Part shown: in pieces, positions 26,726 through 34,249 of the stretch
Layout: the number at the start of each line of letters is the position of its first letter
How positions within the stretch are numbered: the stretch's first letter is position 1
The notes under the pieces: model-generated
Told to the model about the DNA's origin: nothing
The model's input: only the letters and a program-made list of their open reading frames with translations
Databases searched by the model: none
Position numbers and translations under genes: made by a program
Source of the DNA: Candidatus Cloacimonetes bacterium HGW-Cloacimonetes-1
GTDB lineage: Bacteria; Cloacimonadota; Cloacimonadia; Cloacimonadales; Cloacimonadaceae
Length of the DNA stretch: 44,595 nucleotides
Direction: 5' to 3'
Assembly: GCA_002841975.1 (NCBI GenBank)
Contig: PHBQ01000014.1
Coordinates: 1 to 44,595 of the forward strand

Positions 26726-27177
26726 ACCTCCCCATTAAAAACTACCATGAGGATCAAGCGAACCAATACTGCCGCTACCATCATCGTAGATAATGTTTTC
26801 CAAAATCCCTGTCGTTCAAACCAGTTCGCAATCAAGCCGGGTACGATGTAACCGATCGACTGCATCTGGAGATCATAAACGGTGAAATTGTTAAATACCA
26901 TTGCTCTGGAAGCCCAACCAACGATAAATCCGATCAAGATAGATAACACCATGCGGCGTTTCCCAAACAGTAGTGTAAAGGTCCCGATTATACGGATGAT
27001 TCCCCATGTAACCAAACTGACCAATAGAGTTCCAACTACTTGGAGCGGTTTATCCAAATATAGTGCAATATATCCGGGAACAACTATACCACCGGCGGAA
27101 GCACCCAATAATTCACTAAATATTAAGCTGACGATAACGCCAATTCCGACTGCTGCTTGTACGACTGCTTCGATCAC
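26722..27177 (-). CDS. pgsC: Poly-gamma-glutamate biosynthesis protein PgsC/CapC
   Basis: The 151-residue integral membrane protein has about four or five membrane segments, as in B. subtilis PgsC (149 residues). Typical sequence includes FSELLGASAGGIVVPGYIALYLDKP near residue 20 and KRRMVLSILIGFIVGW near 73. With PgsB it forms the membrane-bound polyglutamate synthetase and probably the inner-membrane exit path (family knowledge). It follows pgsB by 12 bases and overlaps pgsW by four. Confidence 0.94.
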   Translation of the reverse strand: MIEAVVQAAVGIGVIVSLIFSELLGASAGGIVVPGYIALYLDKPLQVVGTLLVSLVTWGIIRIIGTFTLLFGKRRMVLSILIGFIVGWASRAMVFNNFTVYDLQMQSIGYIVPGLIANWFERQGFWKTLSTMMVAAVLVRLILMVVFNGEV

Positions 27178-27189
27178 AATCAGCTCCTT

Positions 27190-28377
27190 TTATTTCTTCA
27201 CTTTATTCAAAGCTTGCATTTTATGTTTGAAATGTGCCACAATCTGGGCACCATATTTGATCTGCCCGGCAATGTTTCCAATCCCGATCACATGCGATTC
27301 AGCCTTTGTCAGGCTGAGTACTTTTTGATATATGACGTCCGTCAAAGGCTCACCCAAAGCAATCACTTTGGCTTTGGGAATACCGATCTGCAAGGCATAA
27401 GCCTCTACCTTTTCATGCATTTCCCCGGTCAGGAAGACATAAGAGAAATCCATGGGTAAGATCTCGTCCAATAGCTGTTGTGAACGGAAATATCGATCCG
27501 ATCGACTATTGAGTATGATAATAGTTTCTGCATTCTTCAAGCCATCTGTGATCATGTGAATGATTCTGCCGGTAGATTTGGGGTCGTTGGCGGCAAACAC
27601 ATTATAAAAGCTGATCTTCTTGCCGTTGTCGACAAACTGATATTTCTTCAGAGCTCCGGGATCCGGATGAGCGGACTGCATACCCTTGAGAGCCACAGCT
27701 CTGGAAACTCCCGCTTCTGCACACACTGCCAGGGCTAACTGTACATTCTCTGCATGCTCGATGTAGCGGAACAAGTTCAATTCTTCCTGGGTGACATCAT
27801 ACGGACGAATCTTGTGAATCTTACAGTGTCTTTTATCTGCCACTTGTTTTAGCAGAGAAAACTGCTCATTTTCAGCAGTGTAACACACGCCATTACGCGG
27901 GATAGTATTGCTCAGACACATCGTGACGCTCTGCACAGTAGAACCCATCAGGTCCATGTGATCCGGCCGACTGTTAGTAAGCACGGATATTGTAGAACGT
28001 ACAAACTGCCGCTCTGTGATCCACTGAAACACAGGATTTACAGCCATGCATTCGATTACGATGGCATCCGGCTTTTCGGCGGCTGCATAGCGGAAGATAT
28101 ATTTTTGCTCGATGATATTTGCACCCATCAAACGGATGATTGCAGCTTCTCTACCATCTGCCAATACCACTCTGGGCAATGTCCCCGTGATCTTGGCTAT
28201 AGTTTTTTTTCCACCGGCTCTCAGACCGGCAGCAATCAAGCGTGTTACGCTGGATTTACCCCGTGTACCATTTACATGAATGCGGATCGGGATCGACCTT
28301 ACATTCTGGGTATGGCGACTATATTCAATCATCCAATTGATTATTAACACGATAGTTACAATTATCAGTACGGCCAT
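27190..28377 (-). CDS. pgsB: Poly-gamma-glutamate synthase PgsB/CapB
   Basis: The 395-residue protein is an amide ligase of the Mur-ligase-like fold that joins glutamates through the gamma carboxyl group with ATP. An N-terminal membrane anchor (residues 3-15) is followed by the P-loop GTRGKSS at 37-43. LTNSRPDHMDLMG near 135 is the family's metal and ATP segment. Length matches B. subtilis PgsB (393). It is the first gene of the eight-gene run that ends with the asparaginase, with GAGGA before the ATG. I could not identify a convincing promoter in the 340 bases upstream. Confidence 0.95.
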   Translation of the reverse strand: MAVLIIVTIVLIINWMIEYSRHTQNVRSIPIRIHVNGTRGKSSVTRLIAAGLRAGGKKTIAKITGTLPRVVLADGREAAIIRLMGANIIEQKYIFRYAAAEKPDAIVIECMAVNPVFQWITERQFVRSTISVLTNSRPDHMDLMGSTVQSVTMCLSNTIPRNGVCYTAENEQFSLLKQVADKRHCKIHKIRPYDVTQEELNLFRYIEHAENVQLALAVCAEAGVSRAVALKGMQSAHPDPGALKKYQFVDNGKKISFYNVFAANDPKSTGRIIHMITDGLKNAETIIILNSRSDRYFRSQQLLDEILPMDFSYVFLTGEMHEKVEAYALQIGIPKAKVIALGEPLTDVIYQKVLSLTKAESHVIGIGNIAGQIKYGAQIVAHFKHKMQALNKVKK

Positions 28378-28555
28378 CTATTCCTCATTAATACAATTTA
28401 CGTCAAAAGCTACTCTCATTGTTGCAATATCCATTCCACTATCCACTCTGCACACCTGTAATTTTTAACACTACTCCAGATATTGCGTAGCTAGATGATA
28501 TTGCCACCAATATCCGGGATCTGTCAAGATATATCGCCACGACATCCTGATGTGG
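28378..28555. other. Intergenic stretch upstream of pgsB, no feature seen
   Basis: This A+T-rich segment lies between pgsB and the inverted copy of the 11-nt-unit element. It should carry the pgsB promoter, but I see no convincing -35/-10 pair and no stable hairpin. Confidence 0.5.
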
Positions 28556-28620
28556 TGCTTCCCTGGCAATTCCCTCGTGCCACCAGGGCTTCACGAGGGA
28601 ATCACGAGGGGGTCACCTCG
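28556..28620 (-). repeat. Interspersed 11-nt-unit element, copy B (inverted)
   Basis: Read on the minus strand the units are CGAGGTGACC, CCCTCGTGATT, CCCTCGTGAAG, CCCTGGTGGCA, CGAGGGAATTG and CCAGGGAAGCA. TTCCCTCG and CGAGGGAA again form a perfect 8-bp stem, here with a 16-base loop. It lies between pgsB and the thiamine operon, which are divergent. Relative to the thiamine genes its orientation is the same as that of copies A and C relative to folA and the 36682 gene. Confidence 0.85.
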
Positions 28621-28717
28621 CATTCCAGTAGGGTAGAATTGCGTTCGCCTGTATCGTTCAGCAAGCGGGAGAATATATCAAAACGTGTGAAACTCCCGAT
28701 TTGCCATTACAAAATCC

Positions 28718-28745
28718 TTGACCAATGACTCCCTTGAATTAGAAG
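28718..28745 (+). promoter_or_regulatory. Probable promoter of the thiamine operon
   Basis: TTGACC (28718-28723) and TAGAAG (28740-28745) are 16 bases apart. The predicted start, near 28752, falls at the beginning of the TPP aptamer, which supports the call although the -10 is weak. Confidence 0.5.
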
Positions 28746-28747
28746 TG

Positions 28748-28835
28748 CACTCAATACAGGGGTGCTGGATGAGATTCATCCGGCTGAGATGATACCCTTC
28801 GAACCTGATCCGGATAATGCCGGCGTAGGAAAGTG
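28748..28835 (+). ncRNA. TPP riboswitch (THI element)
   Basis: The conserved core is complete: ACAGGGGTGC, a P3 hairpin GGATGA/TCATCC, GGCTGAGAT, GATACCCTTCGAACCTGATC, and then CCGGATAATGCCGGCGTAGGA split over two helices. P1 can form from CACT at 28748-28751 and AGTG at 28832-28835. It precedes thi4-thiE-thiC-thiD, which all serve thiamine synthesis, so ligand and targets agree. Confidence 0.95.
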
Positions 28836-28902
28836 AATCACCCAAATCTTGCAATTCACGAAGGACACATCCATTTCCCCCCTGCAAATATATAAGGGGA
28901 AA
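28833..28902 (+). promoter_or_regulatory. Expression platform with ribosome-site hairpin
   Basis: TTTCCCC (28874-28880) pairs perfectly with GGGGAAA (28896-28902), which includes the thi4 Shine-Dalgarno AAGGGGA. This would block translation start. Upstream, GTGAAT (28833-28838) can pair with ATTCAC (28854-28859), competing with the P1 helix of the aptamer. No T run follows, so translational rather than transcriptional control is inferred. Confidence 0.6.
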
Positions 28903-28905
28903 CTT

Positions 28906-29679
28906 ATGGAACACCAAATTTCACAAGCTATTGTACAGGGTTGGTTTAAGAAACTGACCGACCACCTGGTATCTGATGTCGTAATCGTTGGAGGCGGTCC
29001 CTCCGGCTTGATCTGTGCCACAGAACTTGCCCGCCTGGGACACAAGACGACACTCATCGAGCGCAAGCTGGCTCCCGGGGGCGGAATGTGGGGCGGTGCT
29101 ATGCTCTTTAACTGCATTGTGGTCCAGGAAGCTGCAATTCCAATCTTGGACGAATATGGCATCACGTACAAGGCTGCCAATGATGGGCTTTACCTTGCAG
29201 ATGCAGTAGAATCAACTTCCGCCCTGATCTATCATGCCGCCCGGGCAGGAGTTGCCATCTTTAACGGCATGTCCGTAGAAGATCTGATCGTGGCTGATGA
29301 CATGGTTACAGGAGTCGTGATCAATTGGACTCCCGTCACTCTCAACAAAATGCACGTGGATCCTCTCACCATCAGCGCCAAAGCGGTTTTGGACGGCACC
29401 GGCCATCCCTGTGAAATCGTCAATATCCTTACCCACAAAAACAAGGTCGAGTTGCATCTGCCATCCACTACCGTGTTGTTTGAGCGTTCTCTCAATGCCG
29501 AAGCTGGGGAAAGGGCGTGTGTGGAACACACTGGCGAAGTATATCCCGGACTCTACGTCAGTGGCATGGCTGCGTGTGGAGTGACCGGCAGCAACAGGAT
29601 GGGACCAATATTTGGCGGTATGCTGATTTCCGGCAAAAAAGCCGCTCGCATCATAGATGAAGCCTTGAGAAAGCAGTAA
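28906..29679 (+). CDS. thi4: Thi4 thiazole synthase, sulfide-dependent type
   Basis: The start at 28906 follows AAGGGGA by 5 bases; an in-frame ATG at 28849 lacks such a site. The 257-residue protein makes adenosine diphosphate thiazole from NAD, glycine and sulfur. It has the dinucleotide fold VVIVGGGPSGL at 25-35, LAPGGGMWGGAM at 55-66 and a C-terminal GSNRMGPIFGGML. At the position of the yeast sulfur-donor cysteine the sequence is KMHVDP with His150, as in methanogen Thi4 enzymes that use free sulfide catalytically. It replaces ThiG/ThiH/ThiF/ThiS, none of which is seen. The gene lies one base before thiE. Confidence 0.93.
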   Translation: MEHQISQAIVQGWFKKLTDHLVSDVVIVGGGPSGLICATELARLGHKTTLIERKLAPGGGMWGGAMLFNCIVVQEAAIPILDEYGITYKAANDGLYLADAVESTSALIYHAARAGVAIFNGMSVEDLIVADDMVTGVVINWTPVTLNKMHVDPLTISAKAVLDGTGHPCEIVNILTHKNKVELHLPSTTVLFERSLNAEAGERACVEHTGEVYPGLYVSGMAACGVTGSNRMGPIFGGMLISGKKAARIIDEALRKQ

Positions 29680-29680
29680 C

Positions 29681-30334
29681 ATGTTGCAGGACTTTGGACT
29701 ATACATTGTGATGACCAAGCCTGTCTTGGGTTATAACGCTTTTACACAGATCTGCGTCGAAGAGGCTATCCCCATGCTCCAGTTACGGGATAAGCACTTT
29801 GGCGACAGGGCATTGTATGAATTGAGCTGCGAACTCCAAGGCATCACCAAAGGCTCTGAAACGCGCTTCATCCTCAATGATAATCCGTTGGTGGCACAGC
29901 TTGCAGGGGTTGATGGTCTGCACTTGGGGCCGGAAGACCTCTCCCCCCAGCATGCCTTGCAAGTTTACAGTGCCAAGCGCATATTGGGGCTGTCGTCGCA
30001 TAGCACCGCAGAGGCAACATCCATTATCGGTGACTATCACAATGCTTCCTATGGCATCAAGCCGGATTATCTGAGCTTTGGGCCGATCTTCCCTACTCCC
30101 ACCAAAGCCATTCCGGACGCACCGGTCGGAACTGATCAATTGAAATCCGTAATATCCATCGCTCCCATGCCGATCGTGGCAATCGGAGGGATTTATCCAG
30201 AAAACATCATTTCTGTACTGCAAACTGGAGCCAGAAACATTGCAATGGTGAGGTATTTTATGCAGGCAGACAGCAAGAGTGAGCTCCGGCTCCGCATCAC
30301 AGAAATTCGCTCAATCATAAAGGAGAATAGATAA
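29681..30334 (+). CDS. thiE: Thiamine-phosphate synthase
   Basis: The 217-residue TIM-barrel enzyme joins the pyrimidine diphosphate and thiazole phosphate. Motifs are QLRDK near residue 33, FILNDNPLVAQLAGVDGLHLGPEDL at about 64-88, GLSSHS near 104, and the pyrophosphate-binding FGPIFPTPTK near 134 and VAIGGIYPENI near 166. It begins one base after the thi4 stop and its stop codon shares a base with the thiC ATG (TAATG), so translation is coupled. Confidence 0.93.
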   Translation: MLQDFGLYIVMTKPVLGYNAFTQICVEEAIPMLQLRDKHFGDRALYELSCELQGITKGSETRFILNDNPLVAQLAGVDGLHLGPEDLSPQHALQVYSAKRILGLSSHSTAEATSIIGDYHNASYGIKPDYLSFGPIFPTPTKAIPDAPVGTDQLKSVISIAPMPIVAIGGIYPENIISVLQTGARNIAMVRYFMQADSKSELRLRITEIRSIIKENR

Positions 30335-31617
30335 TGACCCAATTACAATCCGCCCTCATCGGTAACGTCACACCGGAAATGCTCAAAGTAGCAGAACTGG
30401 AACAGATAGATATGCCATCACTTATGCACAATATCGCGCGAGGATATGTTGTCCTCCCCCACAACCGGAATCGCAATGCCATTCCTTGTGCCATCGGGAA
30501 AGGACTCTGTACCAAAATCAATGCGAACCTGGGCACTTCTGAAATGCATAATTGCATCGAAGAAGAGCTGCTCAAAATCCAGATTGCCGAAAAGCATGGC
30601 GCACATGCCGTGATGGATCTTTCCACGGGTGGCGATCTGAACCTGATCCGGGAACGCATGCTCTCCGAATCACGCTTGATCCTGGGAACAGTTCCGATCT
30701 ATGCGCTGGCGACCAAGCTCAATGAAGAAGGCAAAGACATCATAGCAATGGATCCCGAAGACTTGTTTAACGAAATCGAGCTGCAAGCTCAACAAGGCGT
30801 GGACTTTATGACTCTTCACGTGGGTATTACGCTGCGCTCTCTGAAGTTTCAACAAAATGCGGATAGATTGCTGGGCATAGTCAGCCGGGGCGGAGCCTTG
30901 CTCAAACGCTGGATGCTGCATCATCAGAAAGAAAACCCATTGTATGAAGGATTTGACAGAATCTTGGCAATCTGTGTGAAACACGACGTTACGCTGAGCC
31001 TGGGTGATGGATTGCGGCCGGGTGCCATATCCGATGCCACCGATCAAGCGCAGTTATCGGAACTGATGGAATTGGGCGAGATGGTGAAACGCTCCCGGGC
31101 TGCCGGAGTCCAGGTCATGGTGGAAGGTCCGGGGCACGTGCCGATACAGGATATCCCGGCAAATGTGCGCTTGGAAAAGCTGCTTTGTGATGGCGCGCCG
31201 TTCTACGTTTTGGGACCTCTTCCTACGGATTTTTCACCGGGATACGACCATATCACAGGTGCGATCGGCGGAGCTTTGGCAGCGTCACACGGGGCAGATT
31301 TCCTCTGCTATGTCACCCCGGCGGAACACCTCTGCCTGCCGAGTCTGGATGATGTCAAACAGGGAGTTATTGCTTCCCGCATCGCTGCTCATGTGGGCGA
31401 TATTGCCAAGGGCGTCGTTGGTGCTATCGAGATTGATAACGACATTGCAAAGGCACGGCGGTCGATGGATTGGGAGACGATCTTTGCCAAAAGCGTGGAT
31501 CCAGAATTGGCAAGGGAACGCAAGAACCTCACTTCCAAAGATAATGCAGATCAGTGCTCCATGTGCGGTAACCTCTGCGCCATCAAGACAGATAAAAAGA
31601 GTGATGAGAGCGCCTAA
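30334..31617 (+). CDS. thiC: Phosphomethylpyrimidine synthase
   Basis: The 427-residue radical SAM enzyme converts aminoimidazole ribotide to HMP phosphate. The N-terminal half has the NLGTSEMHNCIEEELLK segment, with MDLSTGGDL near 90. The core includes SLGDGLRPGAISD near 226 and VMVEGPGHVPIQDIPANV near 257. The C-terminal cluster motif is CSMCGNLC, spaced C-x2-C-x3-C, whereas the E. coli form is C-x2-C-x4-C. The protein is of the short type, lacking the E. coli N-terminal extension. A 4Fe-4S enzyme of this kind fits an anaerobe. Confidence 0.95.
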   Translation: MTQLQSALIGNVTPEMLKVAELEQIDMPSLMHNIARGYVVLPHNRNRNAIPCAIGKGLCTKINANLGTSEMHNCIEEELLKIQIAEKHGAHAVMDLSTGGDLNLIRERMLSESRLILGTVPIYALATKLNEEGKDIIAMDPEDLFNEIELQAQQGVDFMTLHVGITLRSLKFQQNADRLLGIVSRGGALLKRWMLHHQKENPLYEGFDRILAICVKHDVTLSLGDGLRPGAISDATDQAQLSELMELGEMVKRSRAAGVQVMVEGPGHVPIQDIPANVRLEKLLCDGAPFYVLGPLPTDFSPGYDHITGAIGGALAASHGADFLCYVTPAEHLCLPSLDDVKQGVIASRIAAHVGDIAKGVVGAIEIDNDIAKARRSMDWETIFAKSVDPELARERKNLTSKDNADQCSMCGNLCAIKTDKKSDESA

Positions 31618-32359
31618 ATACATCCTTTCCCTTGCAGCACTGGATACTTCCGGTGGTGCAGGGCTCAATCAGGACACCCGTGTGGCATATCTGCACGGGT
31701 GTCATTTACTGACGTGTTGTACTGCATTGACACTGCAAACCAGCCATGGAGTGGAAGCCATCTACCCTACTTCTGCGCAGCAACTACAGACGATGCTCCT
31801 GAGGATGCTGTCACAATATGATGTATCAGCCGTCAAGATCGGGGCATTGGTCAATGCAGAGCAGATCGATCTGGTGCATAATACTTTTTCCCACGCTCGA
31901 TCCTATCCGGTGGTTCTGGATCCCGTCTTAGCACCTACGGAGGGGGCAGTATTTATCGCTCCTAATCTAAGAGAAATGTATCGGCGAATGCTGCATAGCA
32001 TCGACTATGTAATCCCGAATCTACCGGAGCTCTCGATCTTGAGTGACCTCCATGTAGAGGGCAGGGATTCAATCTTAAATGCTGCGAAGACTATTACAGA
32101 GACATATAGTACAAACGTGTTTGTTTCAGGAGGTCATGGCAGGGATAACAAGATCACCGAATGGTATATTTGCCCCCAGGATGTAAGTTCTTGGACAAAA
32201 GAGCGGCACGATTGGCACTATACACATGGAACCGGATGCGCTTTATCAACGGCATTTACCTGTTTACTGGCGAGTGGTATGGATGCTCCCACAGCTGCGA
32301 AACAAAGCTCCCGTTGGGTTTCGGAATACTATCAGAAATGGAATACTGCGGATGATTAG
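31604..32359 (+). CDS. thiD: Hydroxymethylpyrimidine/phosphomethylpyrimidine kinase
   Basis: The 251-residue ribokinase-family protein makes HMP diphosphate. It begins ILSLAALDTSGGAGLNQD, with the substrate-binding loop, and contains VVLDPVLAPTEGA, VIPNLPELSIL, and YTHGTGCALSTAFT with the anion hole and catalytic Cys. The ATG at 31604 overlaps thiC by 14 bases; a GTG at 31601 is an alternative. The frame is open far upstream inside thiC, but that part is not ThiD-like. It has no fused ThiE or ThiN domain. Together the four genes supply thiamine phosphate, and thiL must be elsewhere. Confidence 0.92.
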   Translation: MRAPKYILSLAALDTSGGAGLNQDTRVAYLHGCHLLTCCTALTLQTSHGVEAIYPTSAQQLQTMLLRMLSQYDVSAVKIGALVNAEQIDLVHNTFSHARSYPVVLDPVLAPTEGAVFIAPNLREMYRRMLHSIDYVIPNLPELSILSDLHVEGRDSILNAAKTITETYSTNVFVSGGHGRDNKITEWYICPQDVSSWTKERHDWHYTHGTGCALSTAFTCLLASGMDAPTAAKQSSRWVSEYYQKWNTADD

Positions 32360-32427
32360 AACGGTAAAGACAGTGAAAACGGGTTGAAGAACGAAGTCCT
32401 ACTCCATTAAGACTGATAATCAATCAT

Positions 32428-32455
32428 AAGAGCTCCCACATCGGGGAGCTCTTTT
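32428..32455 (+). terminator. Intrinsic terminator of the thiamine operon
   Basis: AAGAGCTCCC (32428-32437) pairs with GGGAGCTCTT (32444-32453), a perfect 10-bp stem with a 6-base loop, followed by TT and two further T overlapping the stem. The palindromic stem also has a short T stretch in the minus direction, so it may help terminate the convergent ferritin transcript. Confidence 0.88.
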
Positions 32456-32472
32456 GATATGTTAAACTGCTT

Positions 32473-32985
32473 TTATTTTGCAGGAGTGATGGGGACAAAT
32501 ACCCGTTGTGCCAGTTCTCTATCCATCATCAGCACACCTTCGATCCGATCGCCGATCATTTTGAGCTGGCTCAGGATTTTATCGGCATTGGCTTCTTCTT
32601 CGACTTGTTCATCGACATACCATTGCAAAAAGCTGCGTGCAGCATGATCATTTTCGGAGATGGCAATATCCATCAGACCATTGATACTGCTGGTGACATA
32701 GCCCTCGTGCTCCAAGGTGATCTGGAAAGCCTTGATCGGGCTCTCGAAATCATGAGCAGGCTTTTCTATGGCTTCGAGTTCGATCTTGCCACCGCGTTCT
32801 ATGACGTAGTTAAAGAACTTCATGGCATGGGCATGCTCTTCCTGAGCTTGAATGTCCATCCAATTTGCAAATCCATCCAGGCTCTGCTGGGCAAACCAGG
32901 CACGCATGGATAGGTAGAGGTATTCGGAATAGAGTTCCTTGTTGATTTGGGTATTTATCGCATCTTGTAGTTTCTTGTTGATCAT
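32473..32985 (-). CDS. ftnA: Non-heme ferritin
   Basis: The 170-residue protein stores iron as a 24-mer shell. The full ferroxidase set is present at the same numbering as E. coli FtnA: Glu17, Glu50, His53, Glu94 and Gln127. It is a typical ferritin rather than a bacterioferritin, as no haem Met is needed. Its ATG overlaps the stop of the flavodiiron gene by four bases, which couples iron storage to oxygen reduction. Confidence 0.96.
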   Translation of the reverse strand: MINKKLQDAINTQINKELYSEYLYLSMRAWFAQQSLDGFANWMDIQAQEEHAHAMKFFNYVIERGGKIELEAIEKPAHDFESPIKAFQITLEHEGYVTSSINGLMDIAISENDHAARSFLQWYVDEQVEEEANADKILSQLKMIGDRIEGVLMMDRELAQRVFVPITPAK

Positions 32986-34175
32986 TGTTCCTCCAGTTTT
33001 ATACTGATGTTGTTTTGCAGTTGTTCCGTGATTGCTTTCAAGTCTTCATCGGAAGGGATATACTGATATTTGATCGGTTCCAGCATATCAAAACCGCATT
33101 CCTTGGGGTCTCCCAGCAAATGCTGGACTATCGGTACGCCTTGACCGCCCCAACCATGAGACCCAAATGCCAGCCCGATACGATCCTTGGGAGAAAGTCC
33201 CTTCAGGTAGTAGATAAAAGCTGCTACCGTAGGCAGGATGGAGCTATTCAGGGTAGGGGAACCGACGCAGATAAACTTTGCTCCGATCACGTCGGTCATA
33301 ATATCGGAGATATGAGTAAACTGTAGATTGAGCATCTTGGTATGAATGCCCAGGTTTTCAAAAGCGTTTTGGATGGCATATGCCATCTTCTCTGTGGATT
33401 TCCACATGGTGTCATAGATGATCAGGGCGCGATGCTTATCCGTCACATTATAAGCCCAGTCCTTGTATGCTGCCATCAATTCCGGAATATAGGTATCCCA
33501 GATCAAGCCGTGGCTGGGGCATATCATGTCGATAGCAAGGGGAGCAGCCAGATCCAGTACTTTTTGTACTTGCTTCGAATAGGGCAAGACTATATTGGCA
33601 TAATACTTCTTTGCCTCTTCCATGACGATGCTAAAGGGATACTCGGATACAAAGCGTTCGGATGAGGCGATATGCTGGCCAAAGCCATCGTTGGAAAAGA
33701 GAATCTTTTCTTCCGGGCAATAAGTAAACTGGTTATCCGGCCAATGCACCATCGGAGTTTGAATAAAGCTCAACGTCCGCTTTCCAATAGAGATGCTGTC
33801 TCCCGTTTTGACTTCGTAAAAGTTCCAGTCTTTCTTATAGTGCAGCTTCAAGCCCTTGATGCCGTTTGCATTGGTGTATATCGTAGCATTGGGAATTCTG
33901 TCCATGAGGATGTTTAATCCTCCGGAGTGATCCATCTCGACGTGGTTTTGCACGATGATATCGATCTGTGAGGGATCGATGATAGCACTGATCCGCTCGA
34001 TCATTTCATCATACAGATAGTGCTTTACATTGTCGATCAACGTGATCTTTTCATCTATTATCAAATAAGCATTGTAGGTAGATCCCCGCTGCGTGAGATA
34101 GCCGTGAAAATTGCGCAAATCCCAGTCTACACCACCGACCCAATAGATGTTTTCTCTAATCTTGACAGGTTTCAT
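32982..34175 (-). CDS. Flavodiiron protein (FprA / rubredoxin:oxygen oxidoreductase family)
   Basis: The 397-residue class A flavodiiron protein reduces O2 to water or NO to N2O. The metallo-beta-lactamase-like domain has HVEMDH with His78, Glu80, Asp82 and His83, then MVHWPD (His about 145), SNDGFG (Asp about 164) and PSHGLIW (His about 225), so all diiron ligands are present. The C-terminal flavodoxin domain begins RALIIYDTMWKSTEKMA near 256. No rubredoxin domain is fused. It has its own predicted promoter and is transcribed with ferritin. Confidence 0.95.
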   Translation of the reverse strand: MKPVKIRENIYWVGGVDWDLRNFHGYLTQRGSTYNAYLIIDEKITLIDNVKHYLYDEMIERISAIIDPSQIDIIVQNHVEMDHSGGLNILMDRIPNATIYTNANGIKGLKLHYKKDWNFYEVKTGDSISIGKRTLSFIQTPMVHWPDNQFTYCPEEKILFSNDGFGQHIASSERFVSEYPFSIVMEEAKKYYANIVLPYSKQVQKVLDLAAPLAIDMICPSHGLIWDTYIPELMAAYKDWAYNVTDKHRALIIYDTMWKSTEKMAYAIQNAFENLGIHTKMLNLQFTHISDIMTDVIGAKFICVGSPTLNSSILPTVAAFIYYLKGLSPKDRIGLAFGSHGWGGQGVPIVQHLLGDPKECGFDMLEPIKYQYIPSDEDLKAITEQLQNNISIKLEEQ

Positions 34176-34211
34176 TTACTTCTCCATTCATGAATTCTTA
34201 TTCTAAGAGAT

Positions 34212-34240
34212 ATAATATCCAATGCTACAAAAATGGGCAA
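34212..34240 (-). promoter_or_regulatory. Probable promoter for the flavodiiron-ferritin pair
   Basis: On the minus strand TTGCCC (34235-34240) is followed after 17 bases by TATTAT (34212-34217), 4/6 and 5/6 matches. It lies in the 74-base gap between mutM and the flavodiiron gene, giving an internal promoter within the defence cluster. Confidence 0.55.
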
Positions 34241-34249
34241 GCTAAATCT

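Noticed and set aside
28378-28555. Promoter for pgsB with TTGACG near 28400 on the minus strand
   Set aside because: The hexamer lies too close to the start codon to leave space for a -10 and a leader.
31163-31603. Upstream extension of the thiD reading frame inside thiC
   Set aside because: Translated residues show no ThiD homology, and the ThiD N-terminus begins at 31604.
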